From positions 1,448,501-1,512,500 of the forward strand of contig NC_087384.1 in the NCBI RefSeq assembly GCF_963675165.1: a stretch of DNA of 64,000 nt. Direction: 5' to 3'. Shown here piece by piece: positions 34,377 through 64,000 of this stretch. Every line of letters begins with the position of its first letter. Positions within the stretch are counted from its first letter, which is position 1. This DNA comes from Halichondria panicea. Lineage: Eukaryota; Porifera; Demospongiae; Suberitida; Halichondriidae. Under the pieces are notes generated by a model. The model made no database searches and was not told where the DNA came from. It saw only the letters and a list, made by a program, of their open reading frames with translations. The position numbers and the translations under genes are program-made.

Positions 34377-34879
34377 GCTTTTCAGGTTTTAAATTGCAAG
34401 AGTACAATATTGTATGAGCTTGGTTAAGTGAACTATTAGGAAAAAAATGAACGTGAGTGGTATCTTGGGCCTTGACGACACACTTAACAAAAATCAATTA
34501 ACCATGACAACAACATGTACAGCTGCCGCATATTAACAGCAACGAAATTCTCACCTCTGGGCGTACATATAGGCGGTCGATATACGCCCTTAATTGATTC
34601 TAGAAAGCTGGGGAACAGCGTATCAAGAGACTATTAACTAAAACACATGTACTGTACGTACAACCACTTTTTTAGGTACTGACTGGATCCTTGTCCTCTA
34701 TGCATTGTCAATCTAATTTGAATTCAGCAATAATTATATGCATTAATTGCACTACTTAAAAAACCACACAAAACAAATTGTACTGCAATACAGCTAATAC
34801 TGCAATATAGATCTACATCAGTTAACCTTTCAAGTTTCGTGTAAACTACTTAGTACAGGGACTGTTTTTCCAGGGAACT

Positions 34880-35384
34880 CTAATAACCACGACGACGAGT
34901 GTCCCTGGACCTCGATGGAGATGCACGTGATTTGGAGCGATTTGAAGAGGGTATAGAACGACGGCGGGTTGAAATACGTCGGGTAGACTCCTGTCGTCGA
35001 GAGCTAGATTCCTGTCGTCGAGAGCTAGACTCCTGTCGTCGAGGGCTAGACTCCTCTCGTTGAGGGCTATTGTCTCGTGGGTTTCCACGGAAGGTGTGAA
35101 CCTGAGGGCTTGGATAACGAAAGGAAGTGTGGCCGCGAGGTTGTTGCACTTGGGATGAGTGTGTGTTAGAGCTGACACAGCACTTGAATGAGCCAGATGA
35201 TTTACATGCATGTTTGACCGCTCCCACAGTTTAGGCAGCCCCAGCTAGAATGACGGTATTTTACCTAAGTCTCGATCACCTGTAGAGGAGAAGTGATAGA
35301 ATCATTAAGTTGAAGTGGATTCACTTACTAGCGTGAACAAGGCAATCACTATAGAAGCACTCCAGTAGCAAGATTCTTTGGCAT
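34880..35384 (-). pseudogene. Cys-rich secreted protein with Arg/Ser tail, dead copy
   Basis: Exon 1 (from 35,384) has a 2-bp insertion that turns the signal peptide into a stop after MPKNLATGVLL. Exon 2 starts GTGATCGAGACT then TAG (CAG in the intact copy), the first cysteine codon is TAC, and a 4-bp CATG insertion near 35,207 shifts frame. Past that, a long frame remains with CKSSGSFKCC and a tail of (S/R)RRQESS repeats ending RRRGY. The tail differs from the Ser-only tail of the intact copies, so two tail types exist in this family. The frame is still open over about 115 codons, so recent death or a different 5' end are both possible. Confidence 0.7.
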
Positions 35385-35738
35385 TGCTGTGACAGTTCAG
35401 TTTTTTCAATTGCAAGCATGTACAATTGAGCATGCATGCTTAGGAATGAACTGTTTAATAGAGAATGAAAGAATGGCCATGGCGACACACCTTAAAACTA
35501 GCCACAATTGGTTAGCAATTACAATACAGCGTATTTACACCATCAGCTGTAGTAGATAACAGCGACGACATTCTGACCTCTTAAGTACCTCAAGAATGTT
35601 TTGACTGAATGTAATGACATATTTATATGACAAAAAATGAGCTCATCTAAACGTTCCCATGAAACAAAGTCTAAGCACACTAACTAATCTAATACAGCAA
35701 TTAAGGTTCAGTTCGGTTGATACAGTGGCACATGCATC

Positions 35739-36198
35739 CTAGTAATACTTTTTCCCGTTGTTTTGTTTTCCAGAGTCAGAGCTTGAACTGGAACCAGATT
35801 TGGAGGAATTGGAACCTGAACTCGATGATTTAGAGCTTGAGCTGGAACCTGAACGGGATGATTTGGAGCTCGAATCTTGGCTTGAAGAGTCAGAGCTCGA
35901 TTCAGATCCTGTTGAGCGATTGCTGGTGCTATCATCAGAATGACTATCGCTTCTCGACTCTTCACTGACGCTGGATGAGTGTGTGTTAGAGCTGACACAG
36001 CACTTGAATGAGCCAGATGATTTACATGTTTGACCGCTCCTACATTTTGGGCAGCCCCAGCTAGAATGACGGCATTTTGCCTGAGTCTCGATCACCTGTA
36101 GAGGAGAAGTGATAGAATCATTAAGTTGAAGTGGATTCACTTACTAGCGTGAACAAGGCAATCACTAGAAGCACTCCAGTAGCAAGATTCTTCGGCAT
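35739..36198 (-). CDS. Secreted Cys-rich/Ser-rich protein, copy C
   Basis: Exons 36,198-36,145 and 36,095-35,739 with a 49-bp intron. Exon 1 encodes the signal peptide MPKNLATGVLLVIALFTL. Exon 2 encodes a six-cysteine module (C-x6-C-x2-C-x5-C-x7-CC) followed by about 75 residues dominated by Ser with Gly, Lys, Asp and Asn, ending in GKQNNGKKYY. Total about 136 residues. Low-complexity Ser/Asp/Lys tails occur in matrix, adhesive and mineral-associated proteins, but this is only an analogy. The gene lies in a tandem cluster with copies at 34.2, 34.9 and 36.6 kb. Its 5' flank (36,200-36,530) is nearly identical to that of the dead copy at 35,385-35,710, showing a recent tandem duplication. Confidence 0.7.
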
Positions 36199-36559
36199 TG
36201 CTGTGACAGTTCAGTTTTTTCAATTGCAAGCATGTACAATTGAGCATGGTTAGGAATGAACTTTCTAAAGTATTTTATAGAGAATGAAAGAATGGCCATG
36301 GCGACACACCTTAAAACTAGCCACAATTGGTTAGCAATTACAATACAGCGTATTTACACCATCAGCTGTAGTAGATAACAGCGACGACATTCTGACCTCG
36401 TAAGTACCTCAAGAATGTTTTGACTGAATGTAATGACATATTTATATGACAAAAAATGAGCTCAACTATAAACGTTCCCATGAAACAAAGTCTAAGCACA
36501 CTAACTAATCTAATACAGCAATTAAGGTTCAGTTCGGTTGATACAGTGGCACATGCATC

Positions 36560-37640
36560 CTAGTAATACTTTTTCCCGTTGTTTTGTTTTCCAGAGTCAG
36601 AGCTTGAGCTGGAACCAGATTTGGAGGAATTGGAACCTGAACTCGATGATTTAGAGCTTGAGCTGGAACCAGATTTGGAGGAATTGGAACCTGAACTCGA
36701 TGATTTAGAGCTTGAGCTGGAACCTGAACGGGATGATTTGGAGCTCGAATCTTGGCTTGAAGAGTCAGAGCTCGATTCAGATCCTGTTGAGCGATTGCTG
36801 GTGCTATCATCAGAACGACTATCGCCGTTGGACTCCGATGATTCACTGACACTGGAGTCGGATTTTGAGTCATCAGAATTGACAGCCTTCTGACAGCAAT
36901 GTTCATAGTGATACCAAGAACTACAGGCATAGCCATAACCACAATATTTGTTGCAGCTGTAGCGGTCCCTGTAACAACGCACTGGGTACGCCTCTGCCAC
37001 CTGTGATAAAGAAAAGTAATCTGTTTATCAAATTAAGCATAGGATATGTTCGGCTACGCCTCGGAGTAACCACGATAGCGGAGGATATGTGCATATGGGT
37101 GCATATCCTCCTAGTAGGTGTGGTATATCTGACTTATACAACGTAACCGCAGCACTATATAAAGGACCTCCCCCTAGCAAAAATTCAATCCACGATGCAG
37201 ACTGTAAAAAAAAAAAAAAACTATACCGGATTTTGCAGCCGTAAAAGAAATAGCTGAGCAAGTGTTGTGCATTCGACGTGTAGTTGCAAGCTCTTTTTGG
37301 CTAAAATGTATCTAAACCACGCCCATGGACCCAGGAGGCTTAGCCATCTTGTTGGAGAGCAGCTTTCGTGATTCTACCGTCACTTTGTAGTCTTAGTTCC
37401 GTTAAGCATGGATCCTTTCTGTTTGCTTACTTTCGAAAAAATTTGAAAAACACCTTGAAAACTGTGCATGCCTGGGGCTCGTATGTATATTATCATACAG
37501 TTATTTACCAATGAGACAGTGACGTAAGGGTAAAATACAACACACGATCATTGGCAGGCAGGCACGCACACACTCACACACATACTCACCAGTGTCAGAG
37601 TAGCAAGAGCCAGGAGGGTTACAATAATCAGTCGAGCCAT
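36560..37640 (-). CDS. Secreted Cys-rich/Ser-rich protein, copy D (distinct Cys module)
   Basis: Exon 1 37,640-37,590 encodes the signal peptide MARLIIVTLLALATLTL (GTGAGT donor); exon 2 37,000-36,560 begins with GTG after TTTATCACAG, as in the other copies. The mature N-terminus has six cysteines in nearly the same frame (C-x6-C-x3-C-x5-C-x8-CC) but a Tyr-rich sequence unlike copy C. The tail is almost identical to copy C, with one extra SSSSKSSSSGSNSSK-type unit, and ends in the same GKQNNGKKYY. About 163 residues. The intron is 589 bp, against 49 bp in the sister genes. The shared tail with a different head points to gene conversion or exon-level shuffling. Function unknown. Confidence 0.65.
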
Positions 37641-37768
37641 TTTGAAATCAGCGGTTAGCACGGAGTACACTGAGCATGCATGTGTCAATCTAGCTTTTAT
37701 AGCCTGAATTGAAATTGAATTATCAAGTGCACCTTTAATTAAGAGCTCTCCCCTCAACAAACATTAAT

Positions 37769-38138
37769 TTAAGAGTCCTGATGACAATGCTCTCGCCTTT
37801 GTTGTAGAGGGCTAAACACACATAACATGTAGTGGCTACATCGGGAGCTAAATTGAAAGTGTGTACACAGTTCAGAGTGACTAAACTAGTTAGCCGGGGA
37901 TCATAAACATTAGCACTTTGGTGTACAGTAACACATGCTAACAGCTGCTAGGTTAAGAGTCCTGATGACAATGCTCTCGCCTTTGTTGTAGAGGGCTAAA
38001 CACACATAACATGTAGTGGCTACATCGGGAGCTAAATTGAAAGTGTGTACACAGTTCAGAGTGACTAAACTAGTTAGCCGGGGATCATAAACATTGGCAC
38101 ACTTTGGTGTACAGTAACACATGCTAACAGCTGCTAGG
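37769..38138. repeat. 184-bp tandem duplication
   Basis: TTAAGAGTCCTGATGACAATG begins at 37,769 and again at 37,953; the copies are almost identical. On the minus strand each encodes SMCYCTPKC after a CTAGCAG that resembles an acceptor, so a duplicated small Cys-containing exon is possible but unproven. Confidence 0.8.
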
Positions 38139-38679
38139 AACAATGAAGCTATTCTGTTGGTAGACACACACACTGTCAGGCACCATTCCAATAATAACAA
38201 TTCCAATTTCTAATGGATAGCAAAGATAAACACAATTTCCCATGATTTTATAGTCATAACATATCACGTACCTTCCAGCTCAGCATGACCCTTGAGCGAG
38301 ATGACGATGCTCATCCTGTATCTAGTTTACTCGGGGCACCATGAATTGTCATTTCTGCAAATGGATTAATCTAACTAACAGTGTGACCACCTCTTATAAT
38401 GAAAGCACCGCAGGTGCTGATGCCTCGGTGGAGGTGTCAAAGCTACATAACGTAAAGCTACTAGCAATAGACACATTATATCATAATGCAATATTTTGCT
38501 GTGCAGGCAGAATCTAGAATCACAGAGAAACTGAATCTAGAATCACAGAGAGAGTGGATATAATTATGAGATCAATTTTTGTTAAAAAGGATCGATGCCA
38601 AAAGTCCAAGTTAAAATTAATAGTTGCATCAGCAGAGCCTTGCAGCTCTCTTCTCATTCTTGTAGCTATACCCAATAGC
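38139..38679. other. Intergenic, partly duplicated at 39.6-39.85 kb
   Basis: The segment 38,400-38,679 (GCACCGCAGGTGCTGATGCCTCGG, GCAGAGCCTTGCAGCTC) is repeated at about 39,598-39,830, which lacks the following transposon. Confidence 0.6.
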
Positions 38680-39268
38680 TAGCCTCAATTCCAGGCCGAT
38701 TAAAATACGGCCTGGTACCTATTGCATGGTGATAGTGCGCATGCGTTAGTTTATTCTCCAGAATCTGGGGAATCCTCTTTTTCTTTCTCTCATCCATTTT
38801 CTATCTATGTGTACATCAGCTTAACTCTCTATTGCGTTGTTCCAGAAGGCTTTCACACTAGTCTGAAGTCAGAAGAGGCTCTCATCTACCTCTATGACAG
38901 TTGTATGGTCAGGATGTCTTACCTTGGATCTGTGCATGCTACGGGAAGTGTATGGTGCTCTACTTACGAAGACAACCCGGCTATAGGACCATCATAGACG
39001 TGATGAGAGCCTCCAAACTAGTGTTCAAGCCTTCTAGACCAACGCAATAGTTGGCATATAAGCCATAGGTTCACGGAACTCTGTCATGGAGATAAAGTAT
39101 TACGGGACATTTTTATTCTTAGTAAAGGGACTAATTTACGATATAATTTACTAAGGTTTTACGTTCGTAGCATGATTACCCATATTCTGGGTAATTTAAA
39201 GCGTATGCGCACTGTCACTCATGCAATAGGTACGGGGCCGTATTTTAATCGGCCTGGAATCAAGGCTA
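38680..39268. mobile_element. 589-bp Mutator-like foldback element with 9-bp target duplication
   Basis: Ends TAGCCT(C/T)(A/G)ATTCCAGGCCG are inverted and the homology continues for about 200 bp on each arm, so most of the element is palindromic. CCCAATAGC flanks it at 38,671-38,679 and 39,269-39,277. The duplicated region at about 39,811-39,840 reads CCAATAGCTAGCGTTCTAG without the element, giving the empty site. Long TIRs and a 9-bp duplication suggest the Mutator group. No transposase. Confidence 0.85.
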
Positions 39269-39862
39269 CCCAATAGCTAGCGTTCTAGTGCAGAGCTAAC
39301 TACTAACAGCACTCAGTCTTCTACTACTAAGTATACAGTAGCAATACTCCATGGACAAGTTTTTCTACACACTCTTTTGAAAACGCTGCACTGGCATTCC
39401 AAGTATAAAGCAAAACTATAGGCATAACTCTGAGAACCAAGCATTATTTGCAAATCCACGAATGAAAACATGACTAAAAGCCCATTAGAAACTCTTACTT
39501 GCACTTTGTTGATCCTTGCTAGCAGTCTACACAGACACACACACACACAAACACAGTATCATCTGCGCATGCACACTGAGGCATAATGAAAATTCAGCAC
39601 CGCAGGTGCTGCATGATGCCTCGGTTGATGTGTCAAAGTTACCTAACATAAAGCTACTAGCTATTGCTAATACACACATGATATATATCATGTATGAAGC
39701 ATGAGGCTAATCACAGGGAAATTGGGCATGATTGTTGCAATGCCAAAAGTCTAAAATTAATGGCTGTTGCATTGTCAGCAGAGCCTTGCAGCTCTTTTCT
39801 CACTCTTGCAGCTACCAATAGCTAGCGTTCTAGTGCAGAGCTAACTACTAAGAACAGTAAAG

Positions 39863-40331
39863 GTAGTCTCATGAATCAGCCGCACTTGGAAAGTCCGTCT
39901 GAGCACTTTAGTATAGAGGTCATTCCACGATGGAATGTTAATTGTCATTACGTCAGTGTCAAAACCAAAAGAATTTAACGCATGCAAAAGGTCAACTGCG
40001 AACGCTTGACTAGCAGCTATGAATTTTTGTTTGGCTTGCTCCAAGAACGTTGCTAAAAGAACAAGAAAATGTTGCACAGCACTATTGTGCAGTCAACTCA
40101 ACTTACTATAGCTCTTTGACTGGCTAACAGTAGTCACAGTTAGGCTGATTAGCGGCTAGCTATAAATGCGTCCTACTGTATAGAACGCATACGCTTCTTG
40201 TCATTCTTTATTTCCTTTAATTTTGTCAATCTTCGATCTGATTGGTCAGGTCGGAATTCCGACCTGGCCAAAAAAGTTATGACTAAAGTGCTCAGACAGA
40301 CTTTCCAAGTGCGGCTGATTCATGAGACTAC
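39863..40331. mobile_element. 469-bp TIR element with 7-bp target duplication
   Basis: About 50-bp inverted ends starting GTAGTCTCATGAATCAGCC, flanked by AGTAAAG on both sides (39,856-39,862 and 40,332-40,338). A 78-codon minus-strand frame crosses the left end; it has no recognised domain. Confidence 0.8.
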
Positions 40332-40748
40332 AGTAAAGGTAGTCTCAACCAGCAGGATCTAGTGTGTTCAGTACAGATTTTTCTAAACTACAAAAGCCTT
40401 TTACATGCAGTGATTGTAAATTAAAGAGGGACTTTCCCCAATAAAAGGTACAATCAGGGGTTTCCCCATTCTACAAGAGGGATTTACCCCTGCAAGGAGA
40501 AACTACTGCACAAGGCTACCCTTACAAAGCCAAATCTTAGTGTTTACCCCTCAGCTCCATTAGTCATTAGTCCAGCTCCTACGTATGTCTTCTCTCAATA
40601 CACTTTTACCACAAGAGTTCAATATGGCTGCCATGCCATGGAGGCCAAGGGGGCTGAACTAACTCCTCCTCTCACTAATTTACGTTGCGACCACGTTGTT
40701 CTCTGGAAGAAGGTGCCGACTCGACTGTAGTATTTTCGAGGAGAGACC
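40332..40748. promoter_or_regulatory. 5' flank of PRPF8
   Basis: No TATA box is evident. The stretch 40,600-40,740 is more GC-rich and includes ATGGCTGCCATGCCATGG; an in-frame TAG lies 15 bases before the chosen ATG. Transcription start cannot be placed from sequence alone. Confidence 0.35.
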
Positions 40749-60430
<19,682 letters not shown>

Positions 60431-63214
60431 AGACACACTAATGAACTGAACTGCTGTTTGCATGACATTGAAATCACATAATTTATACGTAATTATAATG
60501 ATTTTGTTGTACATGTACATGAAATTAATTATGTATGTGGTATTAATCGTCAAACGAAAATCATTGGAACATCGTGGGTGTAGGTGACAAACTACGCCCA
60601 TTTTACCTAATTAACTTTACTAGACTAGACGAGAGCTGAACTAAAAAGATAAAGAGTGAGGCAGGATCAAGAGAGACACTGACGACATTGCTTGTGGCTT
60701 CAGCTAACAAGATATTCATCAAAGCAAAGATCACTACAAGCTTGTGTAAGGAGAAAATATAGTGTAGTTACCTAAATGCAGTCTTGAACCCATGTTCCTG
60801 TAAGTGTATACTGTACATGTACAGCTAGCACCTAGTACCTGTACCTAGACCATTGAACCATCCAGACAATACACTGTGTTAGTGCTCAATAATTTTAGCC
60901 ACTTCCCTTTAGCAACTATTAGTTTAGTATGCACACACTCTACACATTTTAATCTGTCTACTGCTATAAAAGCCATATTATTAATAGTATAGTACCATAC
61001 ACACACTGCCATTCATAAATGGTATTAGGGTATCTTTATAATTGGTGTGTTGCCAGTAAGGTCAATTAATGGGCAGTTTTAGTTTTGATTAGGCATGCAG
61101 TCAGTCCCTAGCTGTCTTGCAAAATTTGCCAATCTAAACCTCCCCAGATGTTTAGTCTGTAGTACCTGTCCCTATACTGACATGTACACACACAGTCGGT
61201 TGTCTTGGTTTCAATCAGCACGCATTGTGTCCTTATTGCACATAGTGCCATTATTGTAGGCAGGTGCAGTGCAGGCTAGTCACGTTGACACCGAGCTTCA
61301 TGGCATGTGCTATGAATTCCCATGGAAACTAGATTCAGCTGTTTGCTGGGTGGCTTATCAGTGTTGCTTGTAACTGTATTCATTGCTGTTTTATTGACCC
61401 GTTGTATGCATCCATAATTATCATTAACTTAATTTCGTGATAGCTAATACTTAAATGGTACAGTGTATACCTATCTCAAGTACACACATAAAGGTATAGT
61501 ACTGTACCTTTATGTGTGTACTTGAAGTAGGTACACAGGGTGTACAGTAGTGTACGTTATAGCCCCCACCCACGTGTGTACTTGACAATGAGGTCCCCAA
61601 TGTGTATGCTGGCATGTGGATACAAGCTATTGTACTACTGTGTTGCTATGCATGCATCCACATGAATGCTTCTGACATCACAATCATGTGTAATGAATAT
61701 GGTACTGGGCTACTGTCTTTGATGATTTGATGTGCAATCTAAAGTATGGTGGCCACCTTGCTGATAAAAAAGAAGATCTCTTGAGGTATCAACCCCCCCC
61801 CACCCACCCACACACACACCACACACACATCCATTGTTTGTGTCACATGATCTGTTTTTGCTGTGTGTATAGAGTTTGTTTTGACCCAACTCTAATATTT
61901 CCGACAACGTACGAGCCGTCTAGATTAACAACAGTGCTATTGACATTGCCTATGTGTACGTATAGTATGTATAAATTTAGTCCATTAATAATTATATCCC
62001 ATAATTCAATCATCGTGTCATCTATTTTTAACCTGACAGTATTAGCATTAGGATTTACGGTCATTTCTCGCAATAATTATATGCAATATATGCCTACTAC
62101 GTACTTCGCATGCCCTCAAGCAGATCAGGTTACAGCTGTACAAACATTCTGCTAGAGTTACGGTATTCAAAATATAAACACGTGCTAATAGTAAACTTCC
62201 ATTTACAAAGTCTGTGTTTTAGTAATACGAGCTGTTTTTCGTAGCTGTGCCCTTAGGGCACTATTTCTGTTAGCTAAATTTCTATGTGCTCATTATATTT
62301 ATCTTTGTGTTTAGATAATTACGTAACCTTGTTAGCTTGAGGGTAATTGAGGCAAAGAAGAGCCAAACTCTTCTGGTGGAGTATATAATTAGGTGGAATT
62401 AATCCAGTTATAGGTATAATTGTGTGTTAGATGGTGTGAACTTATCCTAGTGTTTGTCCTTTACAAAACAGTTTCCATGGTGGTAATCCCATAATATTTT
62501 GCTAATTGCCTGTGTTTATCATTTTTGAACTTGTCAGTGTGTGTGTGCTGCATCCCTATGTGTTCGTATGTAATGGACACCTTGAAGGAATGTACCTATC
62601 CTTAGATGACCTGTGAATCAGTCTGTTTCAGTGTGTACATGCGGTGTGGTGAGTTTTGACAGTCCATCAGTTTATTAATACACAGTGTGCTCGTTTGTTG
62701 ATGAAAGTGTCGAGGAAGTACGTACATGAAGGTAGAGCACTTGAAAGCTTAGATGTACATCATTGTATTAGTGACGTGTTAGTGACAAGGTATTATTTGA
62801 TTCAAGAATGATGTGTTTTATCTTGTCCTCTTTGATTTAAATCGTTCAACACTTCACCGCTCTTTGATGTCAGGTGATGTCATTTGTAGCGTATATCCAT
62901 GACTACTTGTAGCTAGTCTGGATGTCTTATTCCCCTTGACTAAAGCATGTTTTTTTGTCAAGGGGTTGGAGACATGGCCTAAAGGAGGAGGGACTTCCCC
63001 TATTTGTGTTTCACTGTAGACTTTGGTACCTTGTGTGTATTGCTTGGTCTCCTTTCTTGCTACATGTATGTACTATACAGCCTCTGTGCAATACCCGTCA
63101 CCCCACACATGCACACACACACCCCACCCCTCATACACACACCCTCACCACCCCACCCCCCCACACACACACACTCACCTTCACCCCACCCCCCACACAC
63201 ACACATACTCACAG
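60431..63214. other. Intergenic between PRPF8 and the TPR gene
   Basis: The 3' UTR of PRPF8 and the promoter of the next gene must lie here, but their limits cannot be set. A near-perfect hairpin is listed separately. CA-rich microsatellite occurs at 61,795-61,835 and 63,100-63,210. No other gene recognised. Confidence 0.45.
61463..61537. repeat. 75-nt hairpin, perfect 21-bp core stem
   Basis: TCAAGTACACACATAAAGGTA (61,476-61,496) and its exact reverse complement (61,505-61,525) surround an 8-nt loop. The stem extends outward with a few mismatches. The size would fit a miRNA-like precursor or a tiny MITE. Confidence 0.75.
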
Positions 63215-63404
63215 GATGGCGGAGCCTTCAGACGAGGGTGACTTCCTCCAGGCTATAGAGCGTTTCACAGAGGCCATCACACTCAACAGAAACAACCACC
63301 TCCTCTTCAGCAACCGCTCTGCAGCGTACTCAAGAGTGGGCAAGTTTAGAGAGGCTCTTGAAGACGCTAAGAGATGCCACGAGCTCAAGTCAGACTGGCC
63401 TAAG
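63215..63404 (+). CDS. TPR-repeat protein, 5' exon (gene continues past the window)
   Basis: The exon follows a CA-rich tract with acceptor CACAG at 63,210-63,214 and ends at AAG|GTGAGG. It encodes 63 residues from ATG 63,216: one and a half tetratricopeptide helices pairs with AIERFTEAITLNRNNHLLF and SNRSAAYSRVGKFREALEDA, then LKSDWPK. The SNRSAAY...W(G/P)K pattern is typical of Hsp70/Hsp90 co-chaperones (STIP1-like) and TTC28-like proteins; one exon cannot separate them. The frame may begin at this ATG, or the exon may be internal, since the acceptor sits one base before it and a GN-type first helix would normally precede. Low-complexity sequence upstream in frame is not coding. Confidence 0.7.
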
Positions 63405-64000
63405 GTGAGGGGGACTGTAATAGACCCAATGTGTTCCTTTGGTAATTACTTCCCTTGCTACATGTAGTAGGGGGACTGTACTTGCATGTATAGACCCAGT
63501 GTGTTCCTTCAGTAATTACATTCCTTGCTAAGGAGCTAGGGGGCTGTATTTATAAACCCAGAGTGTTCATTGATAGATAACTGCACAGAGAATGAGTGAT
63601 CATCCCTTCCTAAGCAGCTAGTAGGGGGGATGAATATTTGATAGAGAAGTGTCCACCACTTTATATAGCTATAGCTCAGTGCGTAGAGTTGAGAGTGCAT
63701 TTCCTATCATTGAAAGTTGTTGACAAGTAGAGGAAAGATAAGGAAACTTTTATAAAGTGATTCAATGCATGTCTTATCTGACAAGTTTGTGACAGTGTAC
63801 TCTAGTATGGAATAGAAGCACAATGCTTTGCCACGTTCTGAATCACCCATTGTCGCACAAACAAGCGTATTGTAGTAACATAAGAATATTAGGAGTATTG
63901 TTTATATAAGAATAATTATAGGACTAATTACTGTATTGCCTAACACACACTTAGTGATGTTGTGACCGCCTGTTGTTATTGACTCTAGTGCCAAGTGGAG
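63405..64000. other. Probable first intron of the TPR gene
   Basis: Begins at the GTGAGG donor. The first 150 bases repeat AGGGGGACTGTA...GACCCA(A/G)TGTGTTCCTT(T/C)(G/A)GTAATTAC about twice. No further exon was seen before the edge. Confidence 0.5.

Noticed and set aside
62955-63214. Upstream extension of the TPR reading frame
   Set aside because: The added residues are encoded by CA-rich microsatellite, and a good acceptor sits directly before the TPR exon.
63664-63735. tRNA-like TAGCTCAGTGCGTAGAG segment
   Set aside because: It resembles a D-arm only; no acceptor stem, anticodon arm or T-arm could be paired.

Overview
This is nuclear DNA of an animal. It carries spliced genes with GT-AG introns, metazoan-style domains (death domain, immunoglobulin fold, Roc-COR, kelch, i-type lysozyme) and a dense load of small inverted-repeat transposons. 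AT-rich spacers full of ATAATTAT, TAGCTAGC and TGCATGCA runs, very short introns (49 bp in one family), and the Roc-COR/death and nuclease-kinase genes suggest a marine sponge, probably a demosponge. That placement is an inference; the window has no rRNA or mitochondrial marker.

Layout. 0-8 kb: one copy of a small secreted Cys-rich protein gene, a broken i-type lysozyme, and a 5'-truncated non-LTR retrotransposon. 8-11.4 kb (-): a Roc-COR-Ig-death-domain gene whose N-terminal half is damaged. 11.4-16 kb: tandem and inverted repeats plus a coding fragment. 16.9-18.3 kb (-): an intact gene that looks like a restriction-nuclease-like domain fused to an atypical kinase. 18.5-31.5 kb: nested transposons, several dated by matching empty sites elsewhere in the window, and a truncated kinase copy. 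31.6-38.1 kb: the intact lysozyme, then a cluster of four Cys-rich/Ser-rich secreted-protein genes, two broken and two apparently intact. 38.6-40.4 kb: two clean TIR elements with target-site duplications.

40.7-60.4 kb (+): a complete PRPF8 gene, the core U5 snRNP splicing factor. I could resolve 30 coding exons that join in frame to 6,999 nt (2,332 aa, against 2,335 in human). The first intron has a GC donor, intron 6 hosts a complete single-exon kelch gene on the opposite strand, the acceptor of exon 29 sits in a 70-bp tandem duplication, and several introns hold MITEs. At 63.2 kb a TPR-protein exon begins a gene that runs off the right edge.

Functionally the window mixes one housekeeping gene with an accessory region rich in probable defence genes (lysozyme, Cys-rich secreted proteins, Roco/death receptor-like protein, nuclease-kinase). 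Those families show repeated duplication and decay by nonsense mutation, 4-bp insertion and transposon insertion.
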